Positions 15,111 to 23,778 of a DNA stretch of 64,000 nucleotides are shown here, in pieces. The DNA is from Nocardioides sp. JS614 (GTDB taxonomy: Bacteria; Actinomycetota; Actinomycetes; Propionibacteriales; Nocardioidaceae), in assembly GCF_000015265.1 (NCBI RefSeq), contig NC_008699.1:4402001-4466000 (forward strand), given 5' to 3'. Both the position numbers and the translations under genes were made by a program. The notes beneath the pieces were generated by a model. That model worked only from the letters and a program-made list of their open reading frames with translations. It was not told where the DNA came from and did no database searches. Each line of letters starts with the position of its first letter. Position 1 is the first letter of the stretch.

Positions 15111-16364
15111 ATGCTCGAGTACCGCAACCGCGTGGCTGATGACGAGCTCGCGAGCAGGATGCGAGCCGCCGGTGCCGTGCTCATCGAGGGGCCGAAGGCG
15201 TGCGGCAAGACCGCGACCGCTCAGCGAGTTGCGACGACGACATTCCGTCTGGATGTCGACGACGGGGCCCGCGACCTGGTCGACGCCGCCCCCGAGTTGC
15301 TGCTGGGCGCCGACCCGCCGGTGCTCTTCGACGAGTGGCAGCTGGCGCCGAAGCTGTGGAATCTCGTGCGGCGCGAGGTCGACGACCGAGGCATACGCGG
15401 GCAGTTCATCCTGACCGGGTCCGCGACCCCGAACGACGACACCAGCCGACACCCTGGCGCAGGTCGATTCTCCAGGCTGCGGATGCGTCCGATGAGCCTG
15501 TTCGAGTCCGGGGTGTCCACCGGAGAGGTCTCCCTCGGGGCACTTTTCAACGGGGACTTCAAGCCCAGCCTCGACCCCGGCGTCACCGTCCCGAAGCTCG
15601 TCGATCACCTGATCGTCGGTGGCTGGCCCGGTCTGCTCGAGGCCTCCGTCCGTGACGCCCAGCGCTGGCTCGCCGACTATCTGGCCACCATCGTCGAGGT
15701 CGACCTCCCTCAGCTGGGGGTCCGTCGCGACCCGGCAACGCTACGCAGGCTCCTCGCATCCCTCGGTCGAGGCGTCGGTACCGAGCTCAGCACGAAGGCC
15801 ATCGCCGACGACGTCGGCGGAGCCGACGGACCCGCGCGCCGAGACACCGTCGCCGGCTACCTCCGCGCACTCGAGCGCCTCATGCTCATCGAGGACGTGC
15901 CCGCATGGGGGCCACACATGCGGTCCACCACCCCGCTCCGCAAGTCCGCCACCCGCTTCATGACGGACCCGTCCCTTGGGCTCGCCGCCCTCGGCGTCGG
16001 GCCCGAACACCTCCTGCGGGACCTCAACGCCACGGGCTTCCATTTCGAGGGGCTGGTCGCGCGGGACCTCCGCGTGTACGCCCAACCTCTCGATGGACAG
16101 CTGTGGCACTGGCGCGACAACAACGGCCATGAGGTCGACATCGTCATCACCCTCGCCGACGGCCGCTGGGGAGCGATTGAGGTCAAGCTGAACCCCGACT
16201 CCGTCGACCGAGCCGCCAAGTCGCTGGCCCGCTTCGCGACGAAGGTCGACACCAGCAAGGCGGGCGATCCCGCCTTCCTCGCCGTCGTCACCACCCGCAC
16301 TGCCGCGCTGCGCCGACCCTCCGACGGCATTTACGTCCTGCCGGTCGCCACCCTCGGCCCGTAG
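15111..16364 (+). CDS. AAA ATPase with C-terminal DUF4143 domain
   Basis: A 417-residue protein of the AAA_14/DUF4143 group. The P-loop is 'IEGPKACGKTATAQR' (about residues 18-32); the Walker-B-like acid is in 'VLFDEWQLAPKLWNLVRREV'. The DUF4143 part shows 'LVARDLRVYAQ' and a nuclease-fold-like 'DIVITLADGRWGAIEVKL' (Asp...Glu-x-Lys). Function in bacteria is poorly known; these genes are scattered and often mobile. It stands alone between unrelated loci with A+T-rich upstream DNA. No toxin or partner is next to it. Confidence 0.85.
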   Translation: MLEYRNRVADDELASRMRAAGAVLIEGPKACGKTATAQRVATTTFRLDVDDGARDLVDAAPELLLGADPPVLFDEWQLAPKLWNLVRREVDDRGIRGQFILTGSATPNDDTSRHPGAGRFSRLRMRPMSLFESGVSTGEVSLGALFNGDFKPSLDPGVTVPKLVDHLIVGGWPGLLEASVRDAQRWLADYLATIVEVDLPQLGVRRDPATLRRLLASLGRGVGTELSTKAIADDVGGADGPARRDTVAGYLRALERLMLIEDVPAWGPHMRSTTPLRKSATRFMTDPSLGLAALGVGPEHLLRDLNATGFHFEGLVARDLRVYAQPLDGQLWHWRDNNGHEVDIVITLADGRWGAIEVKLNPDSVDRAAKSLARFATKVDTSKAGDPAFLAVVTTRTAALRRPSDGIYVLPVATLGP

Positions 16365-16402
16365 GGCACCACACCGGAGCCGCCCACTGGCACAATCCGG
16401 GC

Positions 16403-17383
16403 ATGCCCACCGCGCTCATCACCGGCATCACCGGCCAGGACGGCCTCTACCTGGCCGAGTTCCTGCTCGCCAAGGGGTACGACGTCCATGGCGTGATCCG
16501 CGGGCAGAACAACCCCAAGCGCGACCTCGTCGAACAGCTGCTGCCGGACGTCCGGCTCCACAACGGCGATCTCACCGACATGTCCAGCCTGATCCGGGCG
16601 CTGCGCGACTCCTGCCCCGACGAGGTCTACAACCTGGGCGCGGTCTCGTTCGTGGCCTACTCCTGGGAGAACGCCCAGCTGACCACCGACGTCACCGCCA
16701 AGGGTGTGCTGAACATGCTGGAGGCGGTGCGCCTGCACACCGGGGACGAGCCGGAGGAGATCCGGTTCTACCAAGCGTCGAGCTCGGAGATGTTCGGCAA
16801 GGTCCAGGAGGTGCCCCAGCACGAGCGGACCCTGCTGTGGCCGCGCTCCCCGTACGGCGTCAGCAAGGTGTTCGGGCACTACATGACGATCAACTACCGC
16901 GAGTCCTACGGCATGCACGCCTCCTCCGGGATCCTGTTCAACCACGAGTCGCCGCGCCGCGGCCCGGAGTTCGTGACCCGCAAGATCAGTGAGGCGGTCG
17001 CCCGGATCAAGTTGGGCGTGCAGAAGGAGCTGGTGCTCGGCAACCTGGACGCCGAGCGGGACTGGGGGTTCGCCGGCGACTACGTCGAGGCGATGTGGTT
17101 GATGTTGCAGCAGCCGGCGGCCGACGACTACGTGATCGCGACCGGCGAGGCGCACTCGATCCGCGACTTCCTCGACGCCGCGTTCGCGCACATCGGCATC
17201 GACGACTGGGCGCCCTACGTGCGCCAGGACCCGCGCTTCATGCGGCCCGCGGAGGTCGACCACCTGATCGGCGACGCCAGCAAGGCCCGCGAGGTGCTCG
17301 GCTGGAAGCCGAAGGTCTCCTTCCACGAGCTGGTCGCCCTGATGGTCGACGCCGACCTCGCGGCCACCCAGCAGGGCTGGTAG
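16403..17383 (+). CDS. gmd: GDP-mannose 4,6-dehydratase
   Basis: A 326-residue extended SDR that converts GDP-D-mannose to GDP-4-keto-6-deoxy-D-mannose. 'TGITGQDGLYLAEFLL' binds NADP. The active site has the Ser/Glu pair in 'YQASSSEMFG' and Tyr-x3-Lys in 'SPYGVSKVFG'. The family signatures 'FNHESPRRG' and 'LGNLDAERDWG' are intact. It stands 38 bp after the ATPase gene and 5 bp before a second GMD-like gene. It supplies deoxyhexose precursors for surface glycans. Confidence 0.92.
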   Translation: MPTALITGITGQDGLYLAEFLLAKGYDVHGVIRGQNNPKRDLVEQLLPDVRLHNGDLTDMSSLIRALRDSCPDEVYNLGAVSFVAYSWENAQLTTDVTAKGVLNMLEAVRLHTGDEPEEIRFYQASSSEMFGKVQEVPQHERTLLWPRSPYGVSKVFGHYMTINYRESYGMHASSGILFNHESPRRGPEFVTRKISEAVARIKLGVQKELVLGNLDAERDWGFAGDYVEAMWLMLQQPAADDYVIATGEAHSIRDFLDAAFAHIGIDDWAPYVRQDPRFMRPAEVDHLIGDASKAREVLGWKPKVSFHELVALMVDADLAATQQGW

Positions 17384-17388
17384 CCGGC

Positions 17389-18342
17389 ATGACCCGACCG
17401 CTGCGCGCCTTCGTCACCGGGATCAGCGGCCAGGACGGCCGCTACCTCGCCGAGCGGCTCCTCGGCGAGGGCGTCGAGGTGCACGCGCTCGCGCACGCCC
17501 TCGAGCCGCTCCCCGACCTTCCCGGCGTCGAGCTGCACCGCGGCGACCTCACCGCCGTCGAGGAGGTGCGCGCGCTCCTGGTCGACGTCGCCCCGGACGA
17601 GGTCTACAACCTGGCTGCGCTCAGCTCGGTCGCCCGCTCTTGGGAGGAGCCAGACCTGACCGCCCGGGTCAACGGCCTGGCCGCCGCGGGCCTGCTCGAG
17701 TCGGCCCTCCAGGTCCAGGACAAGCTCGGCCGCCCGGTGCGCTTCGTGCAGGCCTCGAGCGCCGAGATCTTCGGCCAGCCCGACCGCTCGCCCCAGGACG
17801 AGTCCACGCCACTGCGACCGGTCAACCCGTACGGCGCGGCCAAGGCGTACGCCCACCTGATGGTCGACGTGTACCGCCGCCGCGACCTGCACGCGGTCAG
17901 CGCGATCCTCTACAACCACGAGTCGCCGCACCGCCCGCCCGAGTTCGTCACCCGCAAGATCACCTCGACCGTCGCCGCCATCGCGCACGGCCGCGCCGGC
18001 ACCCTGGCCCTCGGCAACCTGGACGCCCGCCGCGACTGGGGCTGGGCTCCCGACTACGTCGACGCCATGGTCCGCGCCGTCCGCGCCGACGTCGCTCGCG
18101 ACTACGTGGTCGCCACCGGCGTCTCCCGCTCGGTGCGCGACTTCGTCGCCGCCGCCTTCGCCCGCGCCGGCATCGAGGACTGGCAGCACCTGGTCACGGT
18201 CGACCCCGAGTTCGTGCGCCCCGCCGACCCGACCGAGCTGGTCGGCGACGCCACCCTCGCCCGCGAGACCCTCGGCTGGGCGCCGACGGTGGAGTTCGAC
18301 GAGATCGTCGGCCGGATGGTCGACGCCGACCTCGCCACCTGA
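17389..18342 (+). CDS. Second GDP-mannose 4,6-dehydratase-like extended SDR
   Basis: 317 residues, clearly paralogous to the gene before it: 'TGISGQDGRYLAERLL', 'QASSAEIFGQ', 'NPYGAAKAYAH', 'YNHESPHRP' and 'LGNLDARRDWGWA'. The Glu and Tyr-x3-Lys residues are kept, but the N-terminal GMD stretch after the glycine motif is shorter and differs. In an adjacent pair, one copy may act as the 4-reductase (RMD-type) on the product of the other, making GDP-rhamnose; that is inference. The ATG lies 5 bp after the first gene's stop. Confidence 0.85.
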   Translation: MTRPLRAFVTGISGQDGRYLAERLLGEGVEVHALAHALEPLPDLPGVELHRGDLTAVEEVRALLVDVAPDEVYNLAALSSVARSWEEPDLTARVNGLAAAGLLESALQVQDKLGRPVRFVQASSAEIFGQPDRSPQDESTPLRPVNPYGAAKAYAHLMVDVYRRRDLHAVSAILYNHESPHRPPEFVTRKITSTVAAIAHGRAGTLALGNLDARRDWGWAPDYVDAMVRAVRADVARDYVVATGVSRSVRDFVAAAFARAGIEDWQHLVTVDPEFVRPADPTELVGDATLARETLGWAPTVEFDEIVGRMVDADLAT

Positions 18343-18344
18343 CC

Positions 18345-18448
18345 CCGGTGGTCGAGCAGCGAAGGCCCCTGGGGCCTGAGCGTCCGTCGAGGCCCCCGCA
18401 CCGACGCAGGGCCTCGGAAGCAGACTCCGGGCCTCGGAAGCAGACCCC
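18345..18448. repeat. Copy of dispersed repeat plus 20-bp tandem duplication
   Basis: The stretch beginning CCCCGGTGGTCGAGCAGCGA and continuing through CCCCGCACCGACGCAGGG resembles the copy at 41020-41100 for about 80 bp. At 18409-18428 and 18429-18448 GGGCCTCGGAAGCAGACYCC is repeated in tandem with one difference. No coding potential is seen. Confidence 0.65.
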
Positions 18449-18462
18449 GGGCATGGAAATGG

Positions 18463-18486
18463 CCCCGTCGGCCGTGGCCGGCGGGG
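18463..18486 (-). terminator. Stem-loop terminator after the HNH gene
   Basis: CCCCGTCGGCC-GT-GGCCGGCGGGG forms an 11-bp stem (one G-T pair) starting 9 bases beyond the HNH stop codon. In the minus direction it is followed by CCATTTCC rather than a long T run. It could also stop transcription arriving from the GMD pair. Confidence 0.5.
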
Positions 18487-18494
18487 TCGGGTGG

Positions 18495-19799
18495 TCACAG
18501 ATGTCGGGTGTAGATGCGTCCGTGGGGGCTGGTCCATACGAAGAGTCGTTCGCCGACGCGGTGGAGCCGCCAGCCGCCGTGGGTGCGGAGCCGGTGGTGG
18601 AACCGGCAGGCGGGGACCAGGTTGCACGAGCAGGTGGGGCCGCCCTCGGCCCAGGGGATCACGTGGTCGAGGTCGCAGGACCGTGATGGCCGGGTGCAGT
18701 GGGGGAACACGCAGGTGGGGTGGGTGAGGAGGACTTGTTCGCGCAACCGTGGGGAGGGCCGGTAGCCCGGCACCTGCAGGTGTTCGTGCAGGTCCAGGAC
18801 CGGCCGGATGGTGACCGGGCCGGTCGCGGTGGCGCACCAGCCGGCGACCTGGCCGACCAGGACCTGGGAGCGGGTGTTCTCCACGGTGGCGAGCAGGCCG
18901 CGGACCGCGTCGTCGGTCAGGTGCGCGTACAGCATCAACCCGCGCCGCCGCTTGGGCGGCGGCTCCGCCTCGGGGCCGGCCTGGCTCTCGGGCTGGGTGT
19001 CGGTGTCGGCCTCGGCCTGGGTGGCGGGGTGGGTGTCGAGTCCGAGGGTGAGGTCGCCGCGGGCCAGGGCGCCGACGGCCAGGGCGCGGCGGACGTCGAG
19101 GGTCTCGGTGCAGCCGAGGTCGGCGAGCTGTTGGGCGCCGTGTCGCAGGGCCTGGTCGAGGTCGAGGGCGTCGGCCAGGTCGAGCTCGCCGCGCACGGTC
19201 ATGGTGCCCTGCAGCCCGACCTGGGTGGTGTCGATGTCACAGAACCGGCCGTCGGCGGCCTCGCGGCGGCGTTGCTCGGCCTGGGCGGGGTCGTGCATGG
19301 CGCGGGCGGCTTCGACGGTGCGTTCGATCTGGGCGAAGGAGACCCGGTGCGCGATCGGGGCCAGGTGCCGGTCCACACAGGCGGCGCCCTCGAAGGACAG
19401 GCCGTGGGTGTGCCCGGCGATCCGGCGGGCCTTCCATACCGGCACCCGCGCGGACATGACCTGGGCCCACAGCAGGGGGAGCCGGTAGCAGACCTCGACC
19501 GCGTCCCCCAGGTAGGCCCGGCCGGCATCGGTGCTCACCCCGATCGCGGCGGCGAAGTCCGCGACACAGAACTCCGCCACCAACGGCGCACCCGTCCCGG
19601 CGATCGCGACCTCGCCTTCGGTGCCCTCGACGGTGGCGATGTCGGCGACCGAGGTGATCGGGTGCGCGATCGCCCACTCCACCGCCAGCCGGAACTGCCC
19701 GATCTCCGCATCAGCCAGGGCGGTGTGCGTGGTCTCCAGGGCAGCCAGGACCTCGGCCGGGGTGTCCGGGCCAGGTGCCTCGAGCGGAAGGGCTGCCAT
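18495..19799 (-). CDS. DUF222 / HNH endonuclease-domain protein
   Basis: 434 residues: a long DUF222 region (about 20-270), a variable Pro/Gln/Glu-rich linker, then an HNH domain with 'CVFPHCTRPSRSCDLDHVIP', 'GGPTCSCNLVPACRFHHRL' and 'HGRIYT', including zinc-type cysteines. This multicopy family is typical of Actinobacteria such as Nocardioides and Mycobacterium, with unproven function, possibly homing or recombination. An in-frame GTG three codons upstream is an alternative start. It sits between copies of the dispersed repeat, in keeping with a mobile or rearranged spot. Confidence 0.87.
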   Translation of the reverse strand: MAALPLEAPGPDTPAEVLAALETTHTALADAEIGQFRLAVEWAIAHPITSVADIATVEGTEGEVAIAGTGAPLVAEFCVADFAAAIGVSTDAGRAYLGDAVEVCYRLPLLWAQVMSARVPVWKARRIAGHTHGLSFEGAACVDRHLAPIAHRVSFAQIERTVEAARAMHDPAQAEQRRREAADGRFCDIDTTQVGLQGTMTVRGELDLADALDLDQALRHGAQQLADLGCTETLDVRRALAVGALARGDLTLGLDTHPATQAEADTDTQPESQAGPEAEPPPKRRRGLMLYAHLTDDAVRGLLATVENTRSQVLVGQVAGWCATATGPVTIRPVLDLHEHLQVPGYRPSPRLREQVLLTHPTCVFPHCTRPSRSCDLDHVIPWAEGGPTCSCNLVPACRFHHRLRTHGGWRLHRVGERLFVWTSPHGRIYTRHL

Positions 19800-19879
19800 G
19801 TGATCCACTCAAGCACTCAGCACCGACAACGCACCTGTACTCACGTTTACCCAGGTCAGATGGGGTGCAGGGCGGTGAG

Positions 19880-20040
19880 CACTGTGATCGAGCTCGTCGA
19901 GATACCGGCACCCGCACGGGGCGACGAGTCCGGCGATCGAGCCTGTCGAGATCCCCACACCCGGGCAGGACGGCGACCACGTCATCTCGTTCCCGCTACC
20001 GCAACCCACCGCCGACCAGCGAGCGAGCCGACGAGACCCC
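19880..20040. repeat. Degenerate dispersed-repeat sequence between the HNH and dehydratase genes
   Basis: The 240-bp gap holds TGATCGAGCTCGTCGAGATA, CGATCGAGCCTGTCGAGATC and CAGCGAGCGAGCCGACGAGA. These are variants of the CGAGCAGCGAGCG...TCGTCGAGATC repeat seen elsewhere in the window. No gene is seen. Confidence 0.5.
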
Positions 20041-20048
20041 GCCGGGCT

Positions 20049-21881
20049 TCAGTTCCGCAGCGAGGACGGGTCGTCGGCCTCGATCGACACCAGGCACGCG
20101 TCGTGCAGCGCCTGCCGCACGTCGTCAGGCTCGCCGACGAGGGTGAGGCCCAGGACCTCGCCGTCGGTGATCGGTGGCACCGGCACGTGCGAGACCAGCG
20201 GGTGCCGCGGCCGGACGTCGCACGGCTCGCCTTCGCCGAAGAGCTCCTCGTGCAACTTCTCGCCCTCGCGCAGCCCGGTGTATTCGATCGGCACCGGCGT
20301 GCCGGCCTGCTCGATCAGCTGCTCGGCGACGTCCACGATCTTCACCGGCTCGCCCATGTCGAGGACGAGCGCCTCCCCCGGCCCGCCGATCGCAGCCGCC
20401 TGGATGACCAGCTGGCAGGCCTCCTCGATCGTCATGAAGAAGCGGCTGACGTCCGGGTGGGTGACCGTGATCGGCCCACCGGCGGCGATCTGCCGGGCGA
20501 ACGCCGCCAGCACCGAGCCACGGCTGCCGAGCACGTTCCCGAAGCGCACCGAGAGATACGTCCCGGAAGCCTCGCGCGCCTGGGCGGCTGTGATCCGCTC
20601 GGCGACCCGCTTGGAGTAGCCCAGGACGCTGGACGGGTTCGCCGCCTTGTCCGTGGAGATGTTCACGAACCTGTCGACACCGACGAGGTCTGCGGCATCG
20701 AGAACCGTGCGGGTGCCGATCACGTTGGTCTTCACGGCCTCGGCCGGGTACTGCTCGAGCATCGGCAGGTGCTTGAGCGCGGCGGCGTGGAAGACGACGT
20801 CGGGGCGACGGTTCGCGAAGATGGTTCGCACCGCCTTCTCGTCCCGGATGTCGCACAGGATGACGTCGTCCGAGTCCAGCAGGGCACGGCCGTGGATCGA
20901 GAGCTGGACCGAGTGGAGCGCGGACTCGTCACGGTCGAGCATCATCAGCTCGGCCGGCTGGTAGCGGTAGATCTGGCGGCACAGCTCGGAGCCGATGGAG
21001 CCGCCGGCACCGGTGACCAGCACCTTCCGCCCGGCCAGGTAGCCGGCGATCGAGGCGACGTCCGTGTCCAGCTGGTTGCGGCCGAGTACGTCGGTGATGT
21101 TGATGTCCCGCAGGTCGCGGATGCCGACGCTGTCGGTGAGGAGCTGCGTGGTGGACGGCAACACCTTGACCGACACATGGGCGTCCAGAGCCGTGAGCCG
21201 GAGCCGGTTGACCGTCTCGGCACTGGCGCTGGGGATCGCGATCACGACCATGGTCGCCCCGGTGCGCGCGACCTCCTTCTCCAGGTCGCAGCTGGTCCCG
21301 AGGACGGGTACGCCGCGCAGCCGGCGGTGCCGCTTGTAGGGATCGTCGTCGAGCAGTCCGACCGGCAGGTAGCGCCGCAGCGGGTCGCGCTGCATCGAGG
21401 TGATCAGCTCGCGGCCGGCCTCACCCGCGCCCATCACCAGCGTCCGCTCGGTGTCCTCACCGGCGCCGGTGCGCTCGTCGCGCTCCTGCAGGGTCCGCCA
21501 GCTCGCCCGCGCCCACGCGGCGAGCACGAGCGCACCGCAGGTCGCCCCGGCCGGGATGCTGCGGGGGATCCACTGGCCGAACAGGTTCACCAGGAAGACG
21601 CCGCCACCGACGCCGCCCATCAGCATCCCGAGGAGCACCATCTCCTCCAGGCTCGCGGTGCGGGCGCGGCCCTGGTGGAGCCGGAGGGGCGCCGCCAGTG
21701 CCACGTACAGCGTCGCAGTCACGGTCGCGAAGGCGAGCACCTCCGGCCACGGCACGCTCGAGGCGTCACTGTCGAGCCGAAGCCAGGCGAACGCCGCGTA
21801 GCCGAGCAACCAGGCACACACGTCGAACGCGATGGCGAGCGGCGCGCGGCGCCGCCTCATACGCGCGACCAAGTCGCTCAC
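20049..21881 (-). CDS. Membrane nucleotide-sugar 4,6-dehydratase (WbpM/PglF/CapD family)
   Basis: 610 residues from a GTG with GGGGGA upstream. Four or so N-terminal membrane helices are followed by a first Rossmann-like region ('VMGAGEAGRELI') and a catalytic SDR domain ('VTGAGGSIGSELCRQI', 'NISTDKAANPSSVLGYSKR', 'VRFGNVLGSRGSV'). As in this family, the SDR Tyr position before Lys is a hydrophobic residue. It makes UDP-4-keto-6-deoxy sugars from UDP-GlcNAc for surface polysaccharide. It is divergent from the BY-kinase gene across a palindrome-rich promoter. Confidence 0.9.
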   Translation of the reverse strand: MSDLVARMRRRRAPLAIAFDVCAWLLGYAAFAWLRLDSDASSVPWPEVLAFATVTATLYVALAAPLRLHQGRARTASLEEMVLLGMLMGGVGGGVFLVNLFGQWIPRSIPAGATCGALVLAAWARASWRTLQERDERTGAGEDTERTLVMGAGEAGRELITSMQRDPLRRYLPVGLLDDDPYKRHRRLRGVPVLGTSCDLEKEVARTGATMVVIAIPSASAETVNRLRLTALDAHVSVKVLPSTTQLLTDSVGIRDLRDINITDVLGRNQLDTDVASIAGYLAGRKVLVTGAGGSIGSELCRQIYRYQPAELMMLDRDESALHSVQLSIHGRALLDSDDVILCDIRDEKAVRTIFANRRPDVVFHAAALKHLPMLEQYPAEAVKTNVIGTRTVLDAADLVGVDRFVNISTDKAANPSSVLGYSKRVAERITAAQAREASGTYLSVRFGNVLGSRGSVLAAFARQIAAGGPITVTHPDVSRFFMTIEEACQLVIQAAAIGGPGEALVLDMGEPVKIVDVAEQLIEQAGTPVPIEYTGLREGEKLHEELFGEGEPCDVRPRHPLVSHVPVPPITDGEVLGLTLVGEPDDVRQALHDACLVSIEADDPSSLRN

Positions 21882-21968
21882 GTCATGTCCCCCGGTGATC
21901 TCGGATGTCCCCTCACCCGGCGTCGAGTGTGGTCGTTCCTGCGTGGCTTCGGACCTGTTTTCGGCAAC

Positions 21969-22046
21969 TGGACTAGTCCACCCAACCATCCCGACCCCGC
22001 GAGGAGTCGCCAACACGTTAACCCCGATCTCGGGGCCGGGTACCCG
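21969..22046. promoter_or_regulatory. Palindrome cluster in the divergent polysaccharide promoter region
   Basis: Three perfect symmetric elements lie in the 288-bp interval: TGGACTAGTCCA (21969-21980), CCCCGA-TC-TCGGGG (22022-22035) and CGGGTACCCG (22037-22046). They could be operators for the divergent dehydratase and BY-kinase transcripts. No regulator gene is adjacent, so the binding protein is unknown. Confidence 0.45.
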
Positions 22047-22169
22047 ATTCATTGCATCGGTCAACCCCAGGCCCGGGCGCGATCAGCGGCGTGACCAGAG
22101 CGAACGCCGTTACTGTTGCTGCACGGCGTCGGGCATGGGGCAGGCGCGCGAGGACGAGGGCGGACACGA

Positions 22170-23591
22170 GTGGAGCTGAAGGACTACTGGCTGGCGATGC
22201 GCCATCGGTGGCGCGTCGTCGTCGCCATCGTCACGCTCAGCGTGGGAGCCGCGGCCCTGCTCACGTGGCAAGCCACCCCGCAGTACTCCTCGACCGCGAG
22301 CATCTTCGTCTCGACCAGCCCGTCGGACACCGCCGACGCCTACCAGGGCAATCTGTTCGCCACCCAGCGGGTGAGCTCCTACGCCGAGCTGGTCGGCAAG
22401 CACAAGCTCGCGGAGCAGGTCGCCAACGACCTCGGCAACGGGATGGACCCCGAGACTCTCCAGGCGGCGGTGTCCACGTCGGTGAACCCCGACACGGTCA
22501 TCCTCGAGATCAGCGCCACCGATCCCGACCCGGTCATCGCCCGTGACATCGCGCAGGCGTACGCCCAGGCGCTGAGCGACGAGGTCGCCTCGCTCGAGAC
22601 GCCCGCCGGCAAGACGGACGCGCTGATCCATGCGTCGATCGTTGACAACGCCCGGGTCTCGGACACTCCGGTGAGCCCGCAGCCGGTGCGCAACATCGGC
22701 CTGGCGCTGGTTCTCGGCCTGCTGCTCGGTGTCGGCGCCGCCGTGCTGCGCGAGCTCCTCGACACGTCGCTGTCGTCCAGCGAAGACATCGCAGAGGTGA
22801 CTCCGGCGCCCGTACTCGGCCGGATCACCGCGGACAACACCGCGGTGCGCCGTCCACCCGCCGAGGTCCTCACCGATGCGACGCCGTGGTCGGAGTCGTT
22901 CCGGGTGCTGCGCACGAACATGCAGTACGTCGAGGTCGACCATGACCAGAAGGTGTTCGTGGTCAGCAGCTCGCTGCCGAACGAGGGCAAGACGACCACG
23001 GCCGTCAACCTCGCGATCACCTTGGCGCTCGCCAAGCAGCGGGTCGTGCTCGTCGAGTGCGACCTGCGACGCCCGCTGATCGCCAGCCGGCTGGGCCTCG
23101 ACGCCGGCGTCGGCACGACCAGCGTGCTGATCGGCAAGGTGCACCTGCGCGACGCCATGCAGCAGTACGCCGACACCGGCCTGTGGGTCCTCTCCAGCGG
23201 ACCGATCCCGCCGAACCCGTCGGAGCTGCTCCAGTCCAACGCCATGGAGAAGCTCGTGGGCGAGCTCCGCGACGACTTCGACATCGTGATCCTGGACGCC
23301 CCGCCGCTGCTCCCGGTCACCGATGCAGCTCTGCTCGCCGCCCAGGCCGACGGTGCACTCGTGGTCGTGCGCCACGGCAAGACGACCCGCGACCAGCTCG
23401 GCCACGCGATCGAGCGGGTCGAGGCGGTCGGCGGCAAGGCCGTCGGCGTCGTCGTCAACCTCGCGCCGACGATCAAGAAGGGCCGCTCGTACGGCTACGG
23501 GTATGGCTACGGCTACTACGGCTACACCAGCCGCCCCGCGCCGACCCCGTCGGCGAAGCACGACCGCCGGCGTGCCCGCCGCACCCGCTGA
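22170..23591 (+). CDS. Polysaccharide chain-length determinant fused to BY-type tyrosine kinase (Wzc/CpsCD-like)
   Basis: 473 residues. A Wzz domain lies between two membrane helices ('VVVAIVTLSVGAAALLTW' near residue 16, 'IGLALVLGLLLGVGAAVL' near 175). A cytoplasmic kinase follows with Walker A 'SSLPNEGKTTTAVN', Walker A' 'VVLVECDLRRP' and Walker B 'DIVILDAPP'. The tail 'SYGYGYGYGYYGYTSR' is a tyrosine cluster for autophosphorylation. A GTG start is chosen because it gives the family's 'VELKDYWLAMRHRWR' beginning. It regulates polymer length and export. No separate phosphatase is adjacent; an LMW-PTP domain occurs near 43.6 kb. Confidence 0.9.
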   Translation: MELKDYWLAMRHRWRVVVAIVTLSVGAAALLTWQATPQYSSTASIFVSTSPSDTADAYQGNLFATQRVSSYAELVGKHKLAEQVANDLGNGMDPETLQAAVSTSVNPDTVILEISATDPDPVIARDIAQAYAQALSDEVASLETPAGKTDALIHASIVDNARVSDTPVSPQPVRNIGLALVLGLLLGVGAAVLRELLDTSLSSSEDIAEVTPAPVLGRITADNTAVRRPPAEVLTDATPWSESFRVLRTNMQYVEVDHDQKVFVVSSSLPNEGKTTTAVNLAITLALAKQRVVLVECDLRRPLIASRLGLDAGVGTTSVLIGKVHLRDAMQQYADTGLWVLSSGPIPPNPSELLQSNAMEKLVGELRDDFDIVILDAPPLLPVTDAALLAAQADGALVVVRHGKTTRDQLGHAIERVEAVGGKAVGVVVNLAPTIKKGRSYGYGYGYGYYGYTSRPAPTPSAKHDRRRARRTR

Positions 23592-23600
23592 CCGACCCAC

Positions 23601-23761
23601 CGGTGATCGAGCAGCAACGGCCGGTCGTCGGTGATCGAGCAGCGAGCGCAAGCGAGCGTCGTCGAGATCCCGTGACCGAAGGCAGGGCAAGGAGCCGGAG
23701 TCACCCGCGCCGGCGAGCAACCCGGCGCGAGTAGCGAGCGCCAGCGAGCCTACCGAGACCC
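23601..23761. repeat. Dispersed repeat copies after the BY-kinase gene
   Basis: GGTGATCGAGCAGCAACGG, then GGTGATCGAGCAGCGAGCGC continuing to TCGTCGAGATCCC and GAAGGCAGGGC, then a partial GTAGCGAGCGCCAGCGAGCC. The second unit and its tail match the repeats inside the APS kinase-phosphatase gene, including GAAGGCAGGGC. No coding function is apparent here. Confidence 0.7.
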
Positions 23762-23778
23762 GCCTCAGGCAGGCCGCT

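Noticed and set aside
20049..22064. A 61-codon extension of the WbpM-like protein
   Set aside because: It would cover the palindromic promoter region; the internal GTG has a good ribosome site and begins right before the first membrane helix.
18699..22094. A 1131-codon plus-strand open frame across the HNH and dehydratase genes
   Set aside because: It spans two well-supported minus-strand genes and their intergenic gap and has no recognisable domain.
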